Shown here: piece after piece, positions 46,980 through 58,744 of the stretch
Numbering within the stretch: the stretch's first letter is position 1
Layout of the letters: the number at the start of each line of letters is the position of its first letter
DNA from: Blastocystis hominis
Taxonomy: Eukaryota > Sar > Bigyra > Opalinata > Blastocystidae
Length of the DNA: 64,000 nucleotides
Assembly (NCBI RefSeq): GCF_000151665.1
Contig: NW_013171816.1
Coordinates: 1,622,204-1,686,203 of the forward strand
Reading direction: 5' to 3'
Made by a program: the position numbers and the translations under genes
Notes under the pieces: model-generated
Database searches by the model: none
The model's input: only the letters and a program-made list of their open reading frames with translations
What the model was told of the DNA's origin: nothing

Positions 46980-49900
46980 CAATATTTTCCACCTTTTGCT
47001 ATGAATGCAATGGGCTGTGATACTACAGATCGAAGTGAGTCTATTGAAGCAACAAAAGACAAAATAGTCAAGAAAGCAAGAAGAATTCCTATAATCCAAA
47101 ATGGTATATAAATGGCTATTGGAACATCTGATAATCTTGAAATGAAGCAGAATGAATGATTACAAGTTCATTTGAAGTGAAACAACAAAAGCAACTCCAA
47201 TTCCTATTCCTATTCCACAAATCAATGAGCTCCATATGTTGACAATTGATTCAATAGTAAATATCTAGTTCGGAAAGGTAGGCTATTTCGTACATTGTAC
47301 AACAGCTTTTTTGTAGCTCCTAATGATTGAAAAATACCGATTTCGTGTGAAGTATCACATATAATAGATCTATTTGGATTATTAAAACACATAAGTAAGA
47401 AAGTCAATACTTGAGGGAAACCGAAGTAGCAAAGAAGAGTAGAATACAACATAATATACTCAATATATAGAAATAGATGTCTAAAGCCAACTGGGCGTCA
47501 TCAATCGAGTTTACCAAGGATTTTCTTTCTAGAAGACTTGCTCCATCATCTCCTTGAACAATGGACCGCGTATTGTCAACAATATATGCATATTCCCTCT
47601 GAGAAAGGGTGGGTTTTAACTTGACGATCATTTTGTCTTTCACTAGAGAAATAGATGGAAGCATTTCCTGAAAGGTGCTTTTCGATACAATGGCGTTTGG
47701 TGTTGATTTTTGGTAATTGTATTTACTGAAAGAAAAACCTGGTAGTTTCTCCAGGGTTGCTTCTTGAGAAATTAGGGAAACAGAAGAATAATCTGATGTA
47801 TTCTATAAGTGATATCGCACATGATTCGTTACGGAAAACACATATTTCTCAACATTCTCTTCCTGTAGATCGGTACTTAATGATTTCGGTAAAAGAGCAG
47901 GAAAATAAAGATTGTATTGCCTTTTCAAGTTGACTTCAGGACTAGGATTGGCTCTAACGTCAGCAAATGGGAACGAAAGAGAGGTATTGTATGGAGCGCT
48001 GGAGTCGAGAAATGTCTTGAGTTGTTGTTTGGAATGGGATGAGACGATCATATCCTGATCTCTAATAATTTACTATTCATTTCAGTATTGAAAGTACATG
48101 AGATCGATGTATGACGGCGCGAGAATCGAAACGATCGTCGTTGTAGAATGAAGATTACTAAATGTGGCGAGTTGGGAATCAGCGGAATAGGATTGGTACT
48201 GATACAGTCTTCCAGCAATAAGAGATTGGGTATACGGTTCCTCGTAAAAGGAATCCAGCTGTTGCTCGTTCAATCCCGATGTGGAAGAAGTCAGGACGAG
48301 CAAATCAGAAGGAATCGATAGCTTAATGTTGGAATAGAGTGTGTTGGATTGCATTCGAAGGAGACAGGCAGCGAAGAGAATAAAGGTTAAGGATGTGGTA
48401 CAGAGGATCGAAAGCTGCAGATTGCTTCGTTTGTGGAGATTTGCATTATTGCGAATATATAATGCAGCCGGATGGAGCCATGGTAAATGGGAGAGGAGAA
48501 ATGATACAAACGTTGTGAGCCAATGAGAAAGATAGGTGGATACTATGTTTCGTTACATTGTTTCGATGACCGTACGAATTGTCACGCCCAATAGAGCCAA
48601 AATGAGAATGATATTAAGAATTGTCATGAAGAGTTTAATATCGGAATCAAGAAAGGCATCAACTGCAAATAGAAACACCATTATTCCGATGCTCGTGAGA
48701 ATGAGTCCGAAAAGAATCATTTCAATTGTGATGGGTGTTTTTCGATTGTCCTTGACAACAACTCTTGTATTGTTTGTATCCTATTTTGAAAGGATCAGGA
48801 ATCAAAATACCGAGTGTTGAAGATCAAGCGATTCAATCAGCTTTTGTTTCGCTAGTTGGACGATGGGCGGAATAATCGCTATGATGGGAGAAAGCAGGCC
48901 TACTAGAATCGAATAGATATAGGAGGAAGTTGGTGGTGCATAAGGAAGCGAAAGATATAGGAGCTTATTGAATGTGTACGCCAGTAGAACATAGCACAGG
49001 ATGCTTAGTAGTAAACCCAGGATAATTCCGGGAATGGTGAATAATAACACTTGAACAAATACGATGCGTGAAGCAGCAGCTTGTCGTAATCCCACAATAC
49101 GGAGTAATGCCATTTCAAATCTAGTAGAATAGCGATCGACCACCTTTCATACACTTTTTCTTTCACGCTCGTTGTCACTAATATGTATATCACATAGGCA
49201 GCAATAAGTGTGATGATCACATCGATCATGAAGAACACTTGCTCCAACAGGATTGTAACTGAAGATAGTGATTGCAGGGATGTGTACAGTAAATACTGGA
49301 CGGAGTAGTTTTCGGAATTAGGAATGGATGCTATAACCTTGTTCGCGTAGTCATTGAATTGTCTAGGAATCATTCGTGATTATAGGAAAAAGAATTACTT
49401 GGAAGAGTCACTAGAGGTGTATATTTGCTGATGACTTGAAGATAGGATCAAATACTGCATGGTCCAGTCATTAATCCATTGCGTTGGCTTCTCTTCAAGA
49501 GGTACCTTGTTCGACTGAACAATCGCTTCAAACATATTATTCAACAGATTTTGTAGGGTTTGCGTTGAAATTACAATCACCGAGCCATACGATGCTGGCC
49601 ATTTTCCTTCTGGCGAGGAAACCGACTCCACAATTTTGAACGAATGATCAACGTAGAGTAGAGAAGTGCTGTTGTTTATAGTTCCACAGTTAACGTACAT
49701 ATCGCTTTGATTGAACTGCGTAACGTTCAACTTTTCTAGCTGCGGGATAATATACTCACTGAGATTCACTGCAACTCGGATCGAATCGCCGACAGAGAGT
49801 GTCAACGAATCAAGGAGTGACGAAGAAACAATCGCTTCGTTGTTCTGTAGAAGGTCATATTTCCACGAGCGGCCGATGCCTATTTGCTGCTCACGCGCAC

Positions 49901-50472
49901 TTTATATCAATTGCATACTCAGCTATACTCGTCAATTACCAATAGATAACAAAGAACAGATCTTTGATTTGCTTTGTTGCTATTGTCGCTTTGATTCATG
50001 GGTATACTATTCTTGGTTTGGGAAGATGCTTCATATCCGCTCTTCTCTTGGGTGTTTACTGGGCTGATTCCAGCCATTGATGGAATGATCCAGCGTCCTG
50101 TACCTTGACTGTCAGGAGTCGTAGACAAAGCACTATTTAGTTTCGTCTATCTGATAGCATTCTCTCAAAGGAAACCTGATTCAGAAGGATCGTTTCCCCT
50201 GGTAATAGTACAACATCTTGCTCTCCCACTTGTTTCTCAGCAATGCGAAGAATCAAATAATTGCTTCCAAGAGCTATACACTAAGACAGAGCTATTTTTA
50301 TGGTGATGTACTTGCATTAGCGAAACAAAACAAACAACGATGAGGACGGTAAACATGCCAATACAGAAATTTCGTTTGTGTCTTCCAACATCCGCAACAG
50401 CATATCTTTTCTCAAATGAACTGCCATGATCTACTTAAACGACAAGGAAGTGCTTGCTATAAAGTCGTCCAT
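46980..50472 (-). CDS. FtsX-like ABC-permease family membrane protein
   Basis: Spliced start MDDFIASTSLSFKYAVADV then a span (FCIGMFTVLIVVCFVSLM), a large extracytosolic domain, and the FtsX core: VFFMIDVIITLIAAYVIYILV, KEKVYERFEMALLRIVGL, VLLFTIPGIILGLLLSIL, SSYIYSILVGLLSPIIAI. A second half repeats the plan (ILFGLILTSIGIMVFLF; SLTFILFAACLL; DIYFYILSILCCILLFFATS; DTSHEIGIFQSLGA). About fourteen introns of 23-43 nt. Related permeases occur in several protists without a partner ATPase in the same protein, so transport is uncertain. No encoded stop before the end; TATTG near 46,980 could become TGA by polyadenylation. Ends about 50 bp before copy B starts. Confidence 0.75.
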
Positions 50473-50523
50473 TTCTTTAATAATATCCTCTCCGCCCCAG
50501 CGAAGTTTTCAAACGCATGTCAA

Positions 50524-50531
50524 ACAAACAT
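50524..50531 (-). terminator. TGTTTGTT polyadenylation motif of PITP gene
   Basis: Exact motif 16 nt after the PITP stop; the next minus-strand gene starts 52 bp further on. Confidence 0.8.
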
Positions 50532-50546
50532 TCGAATCGTATTCAC

Positions 50547-51618
50547 TTACTTCTGCTCAACATCCTGTGCACACTCCTTCATCCTACGCCTGACTCTTCG
50601 CTTCTTCACCTACACCGCAGAAACCTCCGAGCTCGCAATCATCTTGTCAAGCTTCTCTTTGGCCTCATCTTCCATTCTCCGAATGTCGTCCATCGTCAGA
50701 CCGTCCCATTCGTCCATTTGGCAGATCAGCTGGCGCATCGTGCGCGTGAACACCTTGATCTCCTGGGATCGAATGATGTTCTCGATGATGGTTTGCAGAC
50801 CGAAATACTTGAAGCTGCACGTTAAGGGCGTCGAGGATATCGAATTAAGGATATTGAATCGTCACCTTCTTGTAGCAGCACATTACCGGATCTAGGATGG
50901 ATATGAGAGAGAGCGATCCTACTTGCAGTTTTGTACCATTCGGGAGCAAGGGGACCGACGTTCCGCTTCTGGCTGTGATAAACTGTCACATCCTACCATG
51001 AAGAGAACATCAGAAAATGTACTTCGTCAGCGGGGAGCTTCTCGCTTCCCTTCTTGGCAACGTCAACAAAAATGACTTCTCGCTTCTTGAGCTCTTTTTC
51101 AGGCATATTCAGAGCGTTCTCTGAAGTACCCACATCATTTAGATAGTGCGACTCAATAGCAAGTTTGAACTTATCCATGGAGAAATATCCGTTTGTCATC
51201 ACAGTTAAACAGTACGGATGAGCATTCCAGGCTTCTTCCCACAAAAACAGAGAATCTACGTTCAAACCGTTTTGATCGAATACCTGCTGGCATGATAGCC
51301 TTCAGAACGCGAGGGCACATCGAACTCAGGAGATACCTTGATTCGTACAGACAGCATTATTCCTACTTCTTCAGAGTGTACTGGCCCTTCACCTTAGGAA
51401 TCGGTGTTTTACTGATCTCACTGAGACCCATATGACCATCAGTGTTATCAAAACTATGCCTAATACCGACAATTCCAGTCTCACGGCTCGTTCTTAAGAA
51501 CCACGATACCTTCACCTCCGCCCGTAACCTTCTCCTGCGCTTTGATAACCATTGCCAACTGGGCAACTTGGAAGTCATCAACAGTAAGAGGAAGGGGAAT
51601 TCGGAATTCAAGAATCAT
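50547..51618 (-). CDS. phosphatidylinositol transfer protein (class I PITP)
   Basis: Moves PI and PC between membranes. MILEFRIPLPLTVDDFQVAQ, GGGEGIVVLKNEP, KGQYTLKKYLLSSM, EEAWNAHPYCLTVMTNGY, DVGTSENALNMPE, VFVDVA-type strand and the C-terminal helices MRQLICQMDEWDGLTMDDIR with RRMEDEAKEKLDKM all match the START-like PITP fold in order. Introns of 28-31 nt, plus one of about 57 nt before YFGLQTIIENI whose acceptor is uncertain. The last intron (30 nt) removes an in-frame TAG and adds MKECAQDVEQK before TAA. Confidence 0.92.
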
Positions 51619-51735
51619 TACAGTTACAAGAAGAAATAGATCTGAACTTTATTACTACCATCGCCATTCCCGCGGGTTCCAAGAGCATTTCCAACAAAAA
51701 CGACCAATACGTATTCAATTCAACACGCTGACGCT

Positions 51736-52891
51736 TCACAACTTCGGCACATGCGGCACAATTCTCTTTGCATTCGGCATGTTCGCTGTCGAGCTAAATC
51801 GAGTGTTCACCACATCCTTCAAATACCGCGCCTGGAACAACTGTCTTCCGTTTTCTCGTATCATCTACACTCAAAAACCGACGTCGCGCCGACATCCACC
51901 ATTTCATTCACATTGCTCATCGCGAGCGTCGATGCGAAAATCGAGTGCAGATCCGTGTGCGTCTTCTCCGCAGCGCTCAATTCCAGCAGCCTCGCGTCAC
52001 CCCTCATCATGATCCCTACATGCGCTGGTTCTGCGATCCAAACACAAACGCATTGCGCAGATCGTCGCTCCGCGCATCTCCCTCTCTCTGCAGCTGCCCG
52101 TACGTCTTCGCGACCGTCTCGTGCTGCGTAAAAAGCGATCAATCAAAGCCTGCTTTCTCTTTGAGCTGCTTGTTTTGCGCCTGCAGCGTCGCCGCGGAGC
52201 TTCGCAGCGTCTCCAGCACGCCGTTGCAGACTTCGGTTTGCTTCTCGATGGACGACTAAACGTAGAAGGGAAGAAAAGCAGGTACGAGTAATGATTTGGC
52301 TTCGGCTGCTTTCTCTGCGGATTAAACAAGGAATAGGGGAAATACGCTTCGCGTCGTCGAATTTGGCGGCAAAACGAGGGTAGAGAACGTCGCTGCATTG
52401 CTTGATGAGTCTAGGCGATGGAATCGAGGGAGCGGAGAGTACTGCGGGATGGGATCGTTGCAGATGGGGAAGCAGGTGGCGAAACAGCTGTCGAGGGAAG
52501 CGAAAAATTGATTTAGTGTAATCTGGATGGAAGGCAATAGGCAAGGGTACGTTTTTAATGTTACTTACGAGGATATATATAATTCGGCCATCGGCATCGA
52601 CTACGTTGGGAATGGGAACGATCTTGGATCCTATGATAAAAAAGAACGGGGAATGCTATACCCGCTGGAGGACGAATATAAAGAATAGGATCTACGTAAG
52701 GGAAGCTATTGGGGACGAAGAGATCGATTGGAATAAGATATTTTTGATTGTAGTAGGTGCAGTAATGGTTAACCGAGCATTTCAAACAACGTGTGTTCAC
52801 GCCATTAATATCTATACGATAGCATGCAAATAGAGTCGTTACTGATATCATAAACTTCACATTTTGAATTCGCTGCTTCGGGACTACTCAT
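51736..52891 (-). CDS. UEV-domain protein, Vps23/TSG101-like (ESCRT-I)
   Basis: The N-terminal part matches a ubiquitin-E2-variant fold: YLIPIDLFVPNSFPYVDPIL, IRPPAG, then VVDADGRIIYIL. A Pro-rich linker and coiled coil (LETLRSSAATLQAQNKQLKE; ETVAKTYGQLQREGD) follow, then a helical C-terminus (HSIFASTLAMSNVNEM; LFQARYLKDVVNTRF) in the place of the TSG101 steadiness box. Such proteins sort ubiquitinated cargo into multivesicular bodies. The first exon (MSSPEAANSKCE) and the region around 52,350-52,500 have doubtful splice sites. Encoded TGA. Confidence 0.65.
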
Positions 52892-52952
52892 AACCAAGTT
52901 CCTAATATAAGCCGTTGTCTACACCTTAATCTCAGCACTTTTCCCAACGCGA

Positions 52953-55464
52953 CTATTTAGCATCTGCAGCGATTGTTCCAGCTGCGAGCTGACGTAATAA
53001 TAAGACATAGCTGTGTAAAGAATAGAAGAAAAACTTGGCTCTTTGTCTGTGCAGGTTAACTAGATTCTTGTAGTCTGGTGTAGCTAGTATACTATTTATT
53101 GGATTCTGCGTAGGTAATACCAGAAATAGTACATTTCGATCCAACAAACACAAATACTCAAACAACACTTTTACTATATAGCAGAAGAGAGATATCACGA
53201 TTCCGCAAGTAATAAAGAGAATGATAAATGGTGCTTCATTATAATAGTTATTATAGTACACACGATTCCCATCGATATATGAATCAACACAATAAGCTTC
53301 TAAAAATAAGCATGCAAACACGCCTATACCATCTAATAAAATCACCATTAATTGTTTCACCTCGTGTTTCTCACCTTTGGCCGTAATCGTGTACGCGCTC
53401 TTCTTCGGCTCGGAATACGACTACAAATCACTCAACTCCCTGCAAACAGACAAAAACACCGCTGAGTTCGCCAGTGAACGAATTCAGCGCAACGCCCTTG
53501 GGCAGATCCGGTTCGATGCGAAAACTCACTTTCTCTGCTTTCAATTCCTCTTCGGAAAAGAGCGATCGCATCGAGAACTCGACGTTGTAATACAGAGCTA
53601 TGTTGTCTGAAAAGAACACGGCGTGAGGGAAGCGGGAGAGCGTGAGGAAGGGGAAAAACTCGGGGAACCAGGTGGTGTGCCATCCGAAGTTTTCTTCGAA
53701 TGAGCGGAAAGGAGGAACGCGCGTACCGAGAATGGCGACGCGGTAGCGACGGTAGGGGTAGCGAGGGCCCTGCAGCGAGAAGGAGAAGAGAGAAAGCTGC
53801 TGGGAGAGTGTGGGGGAGCTGCGATGATCGAGCTGGACCCAAAGAGGCGAAGAAGTGCGCGCGTTGGGTGAGTGAATGGAGTCAGTGGAGTGGTGTGAGT
53901 CATTTGATTCATTCAATTGGTGTGAGTCATTCAATTCAATTGAGTCATTTGAGTCATTCAATTGGTGTGAGTCATTCAATTCAATTGAGTCATTTGAGTC
54001 ATTCAATTGGTGTGAGTCATTTGATTCAATGGATTCAATGGATTCATTTGATTCTTTCGATTCTTTCGATTCATTTGAGTCATTTGAGTCATTCATTTCT
54101 TTCATTTCATTCAATTCATTCAATTCATTCATTTCGTTTGATTCATTCATTGCTTTGATCGCATTGCGTTGCCCCCAAATCGACCACGATTTCCACGTAT
54201 ACGCGTAGTGATAATCCAGCACCGCGTACTCCGAGATCTCGAACGCGCTGATCCTCACCATTCCTCCTCCTTCATCCTACTCAAAAAACGCATTCTCGAA
54301 CTCCACGAACATCTCCGGCTCCGTTTTCAAATAAAAATAGCGACTCGAATAGTCGAACGCGTTCTCCACATCGTGATTCTCCACCACTTCGCTGTGCGAA
54401 GCCACCTTACAGAACGGAATGTACATCCGCTTCGCCGGATAGCCGTACAGATACAAATTGTTTTGGTGTTCCTCTTCGTCGATCACCGCGATTATCACGT
54501 TGATTCCGCCTCGCAGATACATTCCGCTCACCAGCACGCTACGACTCATTGGAACAGTGTTCCATCCACCGGAAGTAGTTCTTTCCGTTCGATTGGTGGT
54601 TTTCTTCGCGGAAAACCGCGATTCCGTTCAAATAAATCGCGACATCGCGGAAATCGTTCGTTATCCCGATCTCCACGGCGCTGAACGACGCGCTGGAGGA
54701 AAGATTGAAGCGGTTGTAGTAGATGTTTTCGATGGACGGCTCGCCGGTGAGGTAGTGGTTGTAGCCTGGAGCGTTTTCATCCTCGCGAATCCAATCTTGG
54801 TCGAAGGGGTCGAGGAACCAGTTCGCATCCAACAAACCGCTGTAAAACTCGGTGATGGAAGGAACTCGGGATGTAACACCCCATATTTGGTAGGGAGAGA
54901 TGATGTACGTTACTACACTAAAATGAAGAAAAAACACAATACATCGAATCGTATAGGATTCTTCCGCTCCCGATTGGCACTGCCCTTTGAAAAGCAAAAA
55001 GTTTGAACCCGAACGAACTTCGACGTACGCTCCATCATCCCATCCATCTCCCTTTCTACTGTTGAAAGGAGACAAGAATCATACGAATCCAATAAAACAA
55101 CCTCATAGACTAAATCCGTCGTCTTTGGGACACAGTATTCTGTTGTTCGATTTTCACTAAATGCATAGAGCGGTTTTTCTTGAATAAATGTGTGAAGAGT
55201 CGAATCGATCACACCACGAATAGAAACGGACTCTTCTCTCTGGTGAAAATTATTCCCACTATTTTGCTTGAAAATAATGAGCTTCACCTGATTATCTGCA
55301 CAATCAAGACTCAAAACTATTGCTGAGGCTATTCTGTTCCAATACCTGCTGTTGCAAAAACAAAAAACAAAAGAAACATACGGGAACAAAAACTGACTTT
55401 AAAACCTTTGGAAAAACATCATATTTTTCATGAGGGGTATAGTGGCATTAGCGATTCCGGTCAT
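52953..55464 (-). CDS. large ectodomain membrane protein with He_PIG-like domain
   Basis: Start MTGIANATIPLMKNM is inferred. Extracytosolic part: LDSRKGDGWDDGAYVEV (a GDGW calcium-loop-like motif), ENIYYNRFNLSSSASF, YLYGYPAKRMYIPFC, a long Asn/Ser/Glu repeat, then DLPKGVALNSFTGELSG joined to SYSEPKKSAYTITAKG, which fits an Ig-like putative-Ig (He_PIG) strand pair. The C-terminus has two hydrophobic spans (LMVILLDGIGVFACLFLEA; FIILFITCGIVISLFCYIV) and a helical cytosolic end, TAA... no motif I can tie to enzymatic activity. Encoded stop at 52,953. Likely a surface or endomembrane recognition protein. Introns of about 24-60 nt. Confidence 0.6.
53875..54160 (-). repeat. in-frame Asn/Ser/Asp/Glu repeat tract
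   Basis: Minus strand units such as NDSNDSIELNDSHQL repeat three times and are flanked by NES, NEL and KES units. The frame stays open through the whole tract although other frames are full of TGA. It is either translated low-complexity linker or, as in the importin-7 gene, a repeat-filled intron. Confidence 0.7.
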
Positions 55465-55541
55465 TATAGCCTTGCTGGCAACTCTAAAAATATATTTTGG
55501 AACGCCGTAGAAGTTATTGTCGTAAGTGATGGATAGACGGC
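55465..55541. promoter_or_regulatory. 77-bp divergent promoter region
   Basis: Lies between the starts of the ectodomain gene (minus) and the LARGE-like gene (plus). Both starts are inferred; no specific element recognised. Confidence 0.4.
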
Positions 55542-57670
55542 ATGTTTCTTCGATATTCGATTTTCATCGTGATGTCTTTTCTTTATCGGGTGTAAATGTG
55601 AGCAGGGTAGTTGCTTTGTTGTGTTTTAACATGTGTAGTATAGTTTGCAGTATAAAAACGCTTCTCGTGTTAAGAATCCGCGTATTAGTGTTTCTCAAAA
55701 ATCTATCCTAAATCGAAACCGTGTTCCAAATCAAGATGTGTCTGTTGTAAATTCTACTGCCAAAAGCCATATTTTTGAAAACCACAGTACCTCTTCTGCA
55801 CATTGCTGATTTCCAGAGTCTTCTTCTGTGTTTTATTCTAGTACAGTCAATTCTGCTGATTCTTTGGATGACAGCTACAGCGATCCAGACTCGTCGAACG
55901 AAGCTAAATCTGATTTTTCTATCCATGCCTTTTCCACCACTTCCAATGTCGATGCTTCTGACGATTCCGAAATTTATTGGAAATCACAAGAAGACTCCGA
56001 AGACACGGAATCCGCGGGCCGCCCGACAGATCCTCACTCCGCCAATCATCATGACGAATCTGCGGACTCGCCCTCTTCCGACGACACCAAGAGCGCTGAC
56101 AGCGACGAAGATCCCGAAGAAACCGATAATACCCCGGAGCCCGCTGATGACAGCAACGCACCCGACGTTTCCACCCCCTCTGAAGCCCGCAGCTCTGCGT
56201 TTTCTCGCAATTCCACGACTCTCCGGAATGGTTTTGGTTCGAGAAAGCCGCGGAGCATCCGAGCGCGGAGCTCGCGCAGAGGGCCGTTCCGGCCCAAAGC
56301 GAAGAGCTCTGCGCCGAACAGCGAATCCCAGGGTCCGATCAGCAGCGCGGAAGACATGCTGAATCTGATCGCGAAGCGAAAGAAAGAGAAGGCGCGAGCC
56401 CTGGCGCGTCGTGGTTTGTTTTCCTTGTTTTTTGAACCAAAGCCGGAGTGAGCCGAATGAATCTTTTCCCACCCAAGAGTTCGATAGCTCGTTGCAAATG
56501 GTGCCGATTGTTTGTCGGTACGAAGGAAGTGCCTTACAAAGCACGCTATCCTTGTTTGTCTTGCTGTCTCCTTGTTCCGTAGTCGTGATTCCAGATGCTC
56601 CGAAGTTCAGCTTTTCGATCGTTTCAGCGACCACCATGGATCGATTGGCCTTTCTCCCTTCGCTGCTGGAGCGTTGGGAGGGCGAATTCAGCATTGCAGT
56701 GAAGGTGAAAAATCGTGATGAGCGGAAAGCCTCGAATTTGGTGAAGAGTTTGAATCTCCCGGATCGCGTTCGCATTATATTGTACATCGTGTCTTCGCGA
56801 AGCTCCGAAGCCACCGACTTCCCTGTGAACAAACTGCGAAACATCGCGATTGTGAACATCGTCACCACGCATTTCCTTGTGTTGGATATGGACATGTGGC
56901 CGGCTCGTTCGTTTTGGATTGCTTTTCTGAGCCTCAGCGAATTTGTATCGCGAGCTGAAGAAGATTCCCGTTCCGATTCTGAGCTCGACGACGTCTGTGA
57001 CGATCGTGCCTGCGTTCTTTTTGAAACGAGACTATATCTTGGCGCACTGCACGACGATCTTATCGTGTGCTCGCGAGAGCGAAAAGCTGTTCCCTGCAAA
57101 CAAAAAGAAACTCCGCCACTGCCTTGCGAAAGGCAGTTGTTTGTTGCAAAAACCAAAGACAATCACACACGTAGAGAGTTTTCTGAGCGAAACAAAGCGT
57201 AGAGATACGTGAATTATCGATGGTTCAGCTTGGATCCTTCGAAGGTAGTAGCACAGTTGGCTTGTTTCCCAAATCGTTTCCAAGAGCCTTATTTGCTTAT
57301 TAAGTACGATGAAGACACGATGTTTTTTGATGAACGGTTTGTGAATTATGGGTGTAACAAGGTTCAATACGTGGATTTAATTCGACATCGCGGTAGGAAA
57401 TCGAAGGAGGTGTGAAGCGCAGGGTATAAGTTCTATATTTTGATCAATTCGTTTGCTATGGATTTGGTTCATCATGAGTTTGTATCATGAGTGCGCTTCA
57501 TTTTTAGTTCGGCTTACAGAAAGACGTATTTGGATAAGCTTCGCGTTGGAACGAGACCAATTATGAAGATTATTTGCGAAAACTTCCAAGCCCGTGTGCA
57601 GCAAGTGTTCAAGACGGCCGAGAACCAGACGCAGATTTGCCGAAGGAATAACTTGTACATCGAGCTTTAG
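55542..57670 (+). CDS. LARGE-like glycosyltransferase (GT49)
   Basis: Start MFLRYSIFIVMSFLY gives a type II anchor. A long Ser/Asp/Glu-rich stem (about 55,780-56,200) switches to a basic Arg/Ser segment. The catalytic domain has SATTMDRLAFLPSLLERWEG, DFPVNKLRNIAI, then LVLDMDMWP with the DxD metal site, VTIVPAFFLKRDYI, EPYLLIKYDEDTMFFDERF and NYGCNKVQYV, and a final HH motif (FAMDLVHHD), all in LARGE/B4GAT1 order. Introns of 30-52 nt; one of 32 nt restores DMDMWPAPNLYREL. A Cys cluster (CKWC, CLSCC) just before the catalytic domain depends on the chosen splice frame. Encoded TAG. GT49 enzymes usually transfer glucuronic acid or GlcNAc. Confidence 0.85.
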
Positions 57671-57697
57671 TTTTTTGCCTTTTGTTCATTTCTTGTT

Positions 57698-58744
57698 ATG
57701 AATAAGCAAGTTGCAACAAGTATATACAGGCAATTGTTTCGACTAGCGCAGGAGATGGACAGAGCACCCATTAGGAAGGTAGTTTTTGTCACGTTGCATT
57801 TTAGTTAGTTTGTCCTCTCCGATTTAGCCCACGAATATACGTCATTATCTACGCAGCCATTGCCAAAATGGTTCCCTAACGAGTTATCTGTCTTGGCTTC
57901 GGGCTTATTAGGGTATACATCTTGTTTTATTTCTATTTTTTCCATAGACCGTCGCTGGCATACTATCCTGAACGGTCGGTTGTTAGTCTTCTTCGAAAAC
58001 GGTACCGACGTTCTGCTATTCCGGTAAACTCTGACAAGTTTGATTTTGGGTCACTCCAATGTCGATCAGATTGGTTCAGTCGTATGACAACTGTCTGCAA
58101 CTCGAATCGGACATTTCCAACGCGATTCTTCATAACTACAAAGTTCCTTTAGCCCAAACTTCCTACCAGACCATCAACGACAGTATTGCCTACGAACGAG
58201 GTTTCAATCCTTCTTTCTTTGAATATAGACAAATCCTATTATGAAAATCTTCAAATCAAACCCGTCATCATCGAGCAACTCAGTGATCTCAAAGTGGGAA
58301 CCTTGCTGTTGAACTACCCAACGATTTTTCTTAAAAAGAAGGCGTTTAAGTCTCTTCCAAATGATGCAGTCTTCCTGATCACCCGGATTACGGAGCTGGG
58401 CGTGAAGGGGCTGATTCTCAATCCGTTTGTTTGTTTTTTTATGAATGAAAACTAGTCCGAACACTCGAATGAAAGCCACAATGCGAGGCTCCGATTGCCT
58501 TTTCTCGCTGGAGCCTCGCAGTCGCCGTCCTTCGATCAAACAATACGTTTGCGAGCAGATTCCAGGCATGAATACACGCTCGCATCAAGTCGTTTGCCAT
58601 GCATTCCAAGGCGGTCTGAATCGGCCGTATCTCGTCTCCAACGATCTCGATTTTATTCTGAAACAGACGCATTCGTCCCCTTTGAACATCGCAGCGTTTC
58701 CAGAGGAGCATTGCTTCACATATCCTTCATTCCGTTCTTTTTAA
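57698..58744 (+). CDS. AlgH/YqgE (UPF0301) family protein with LYR-like start
   Basis: The spliced N-terminus MNKQVATSIYRQLFRLAQEM resembles an LYR motif and is followed by YYPERSVVSLLRKRYRRS. The second half fits UPF0301: VGTLLLNYPTIF, DAVFLITRITELGVKGLILN, PNTRM and the glycine motif HAFQGGLNRPYLVSNDLDF. Bacterial AlgH is of unsettled function. Introns near 57,780, 57,913, 58,040 (32 nt) and 58,201 (28 nt) are good; a 31-nt intron at 58,428 begins with a TTTGTTTGTT run that could instead be a 3' end. The model stops at TAA 58,742, but the usual family C-terminus is missing and may lie in unresolved exons up to about 59,030. Confidence 0.55.

Larger units (their letters stand above)
45647..47018 (-). 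repeat. segmental duplication, parental copy B
   Basis: Direct repeat partner of 27,809-29,178. Here the upstream edge continues into an intact FtsX-like gene, so this is the likely source locus. Divergence from copy A is patchy: long near-identical blocks, with two clearly different segments in the lumenal domain. Confidence 0.85.

Noticed and set aside
53088-53360. Separate small membrane-protein gene at 52,953-53,360
   Set aside because: A 38-nt intron upstream joins it in frame to the He_PIG-like exon, so it is the C-terminus of the ectodomain gene.
54458-55006. Long + strand frame antisense to the ectodomain gene
   Set aside because: No motifs; the minus strand gives coherent domains and small introns through the same bases.
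55984-57162. 392-codon minus-strand frame over the LARGE-like gene
   Set aside because: It is the shadow of the + strand gene, whose GT49 motifs are clear.
58439-58711. Minus-strand frame over the AlgH-like gene
   Set aside because: The + strand carries the UPF0301 motifs; the antisense frame has none.
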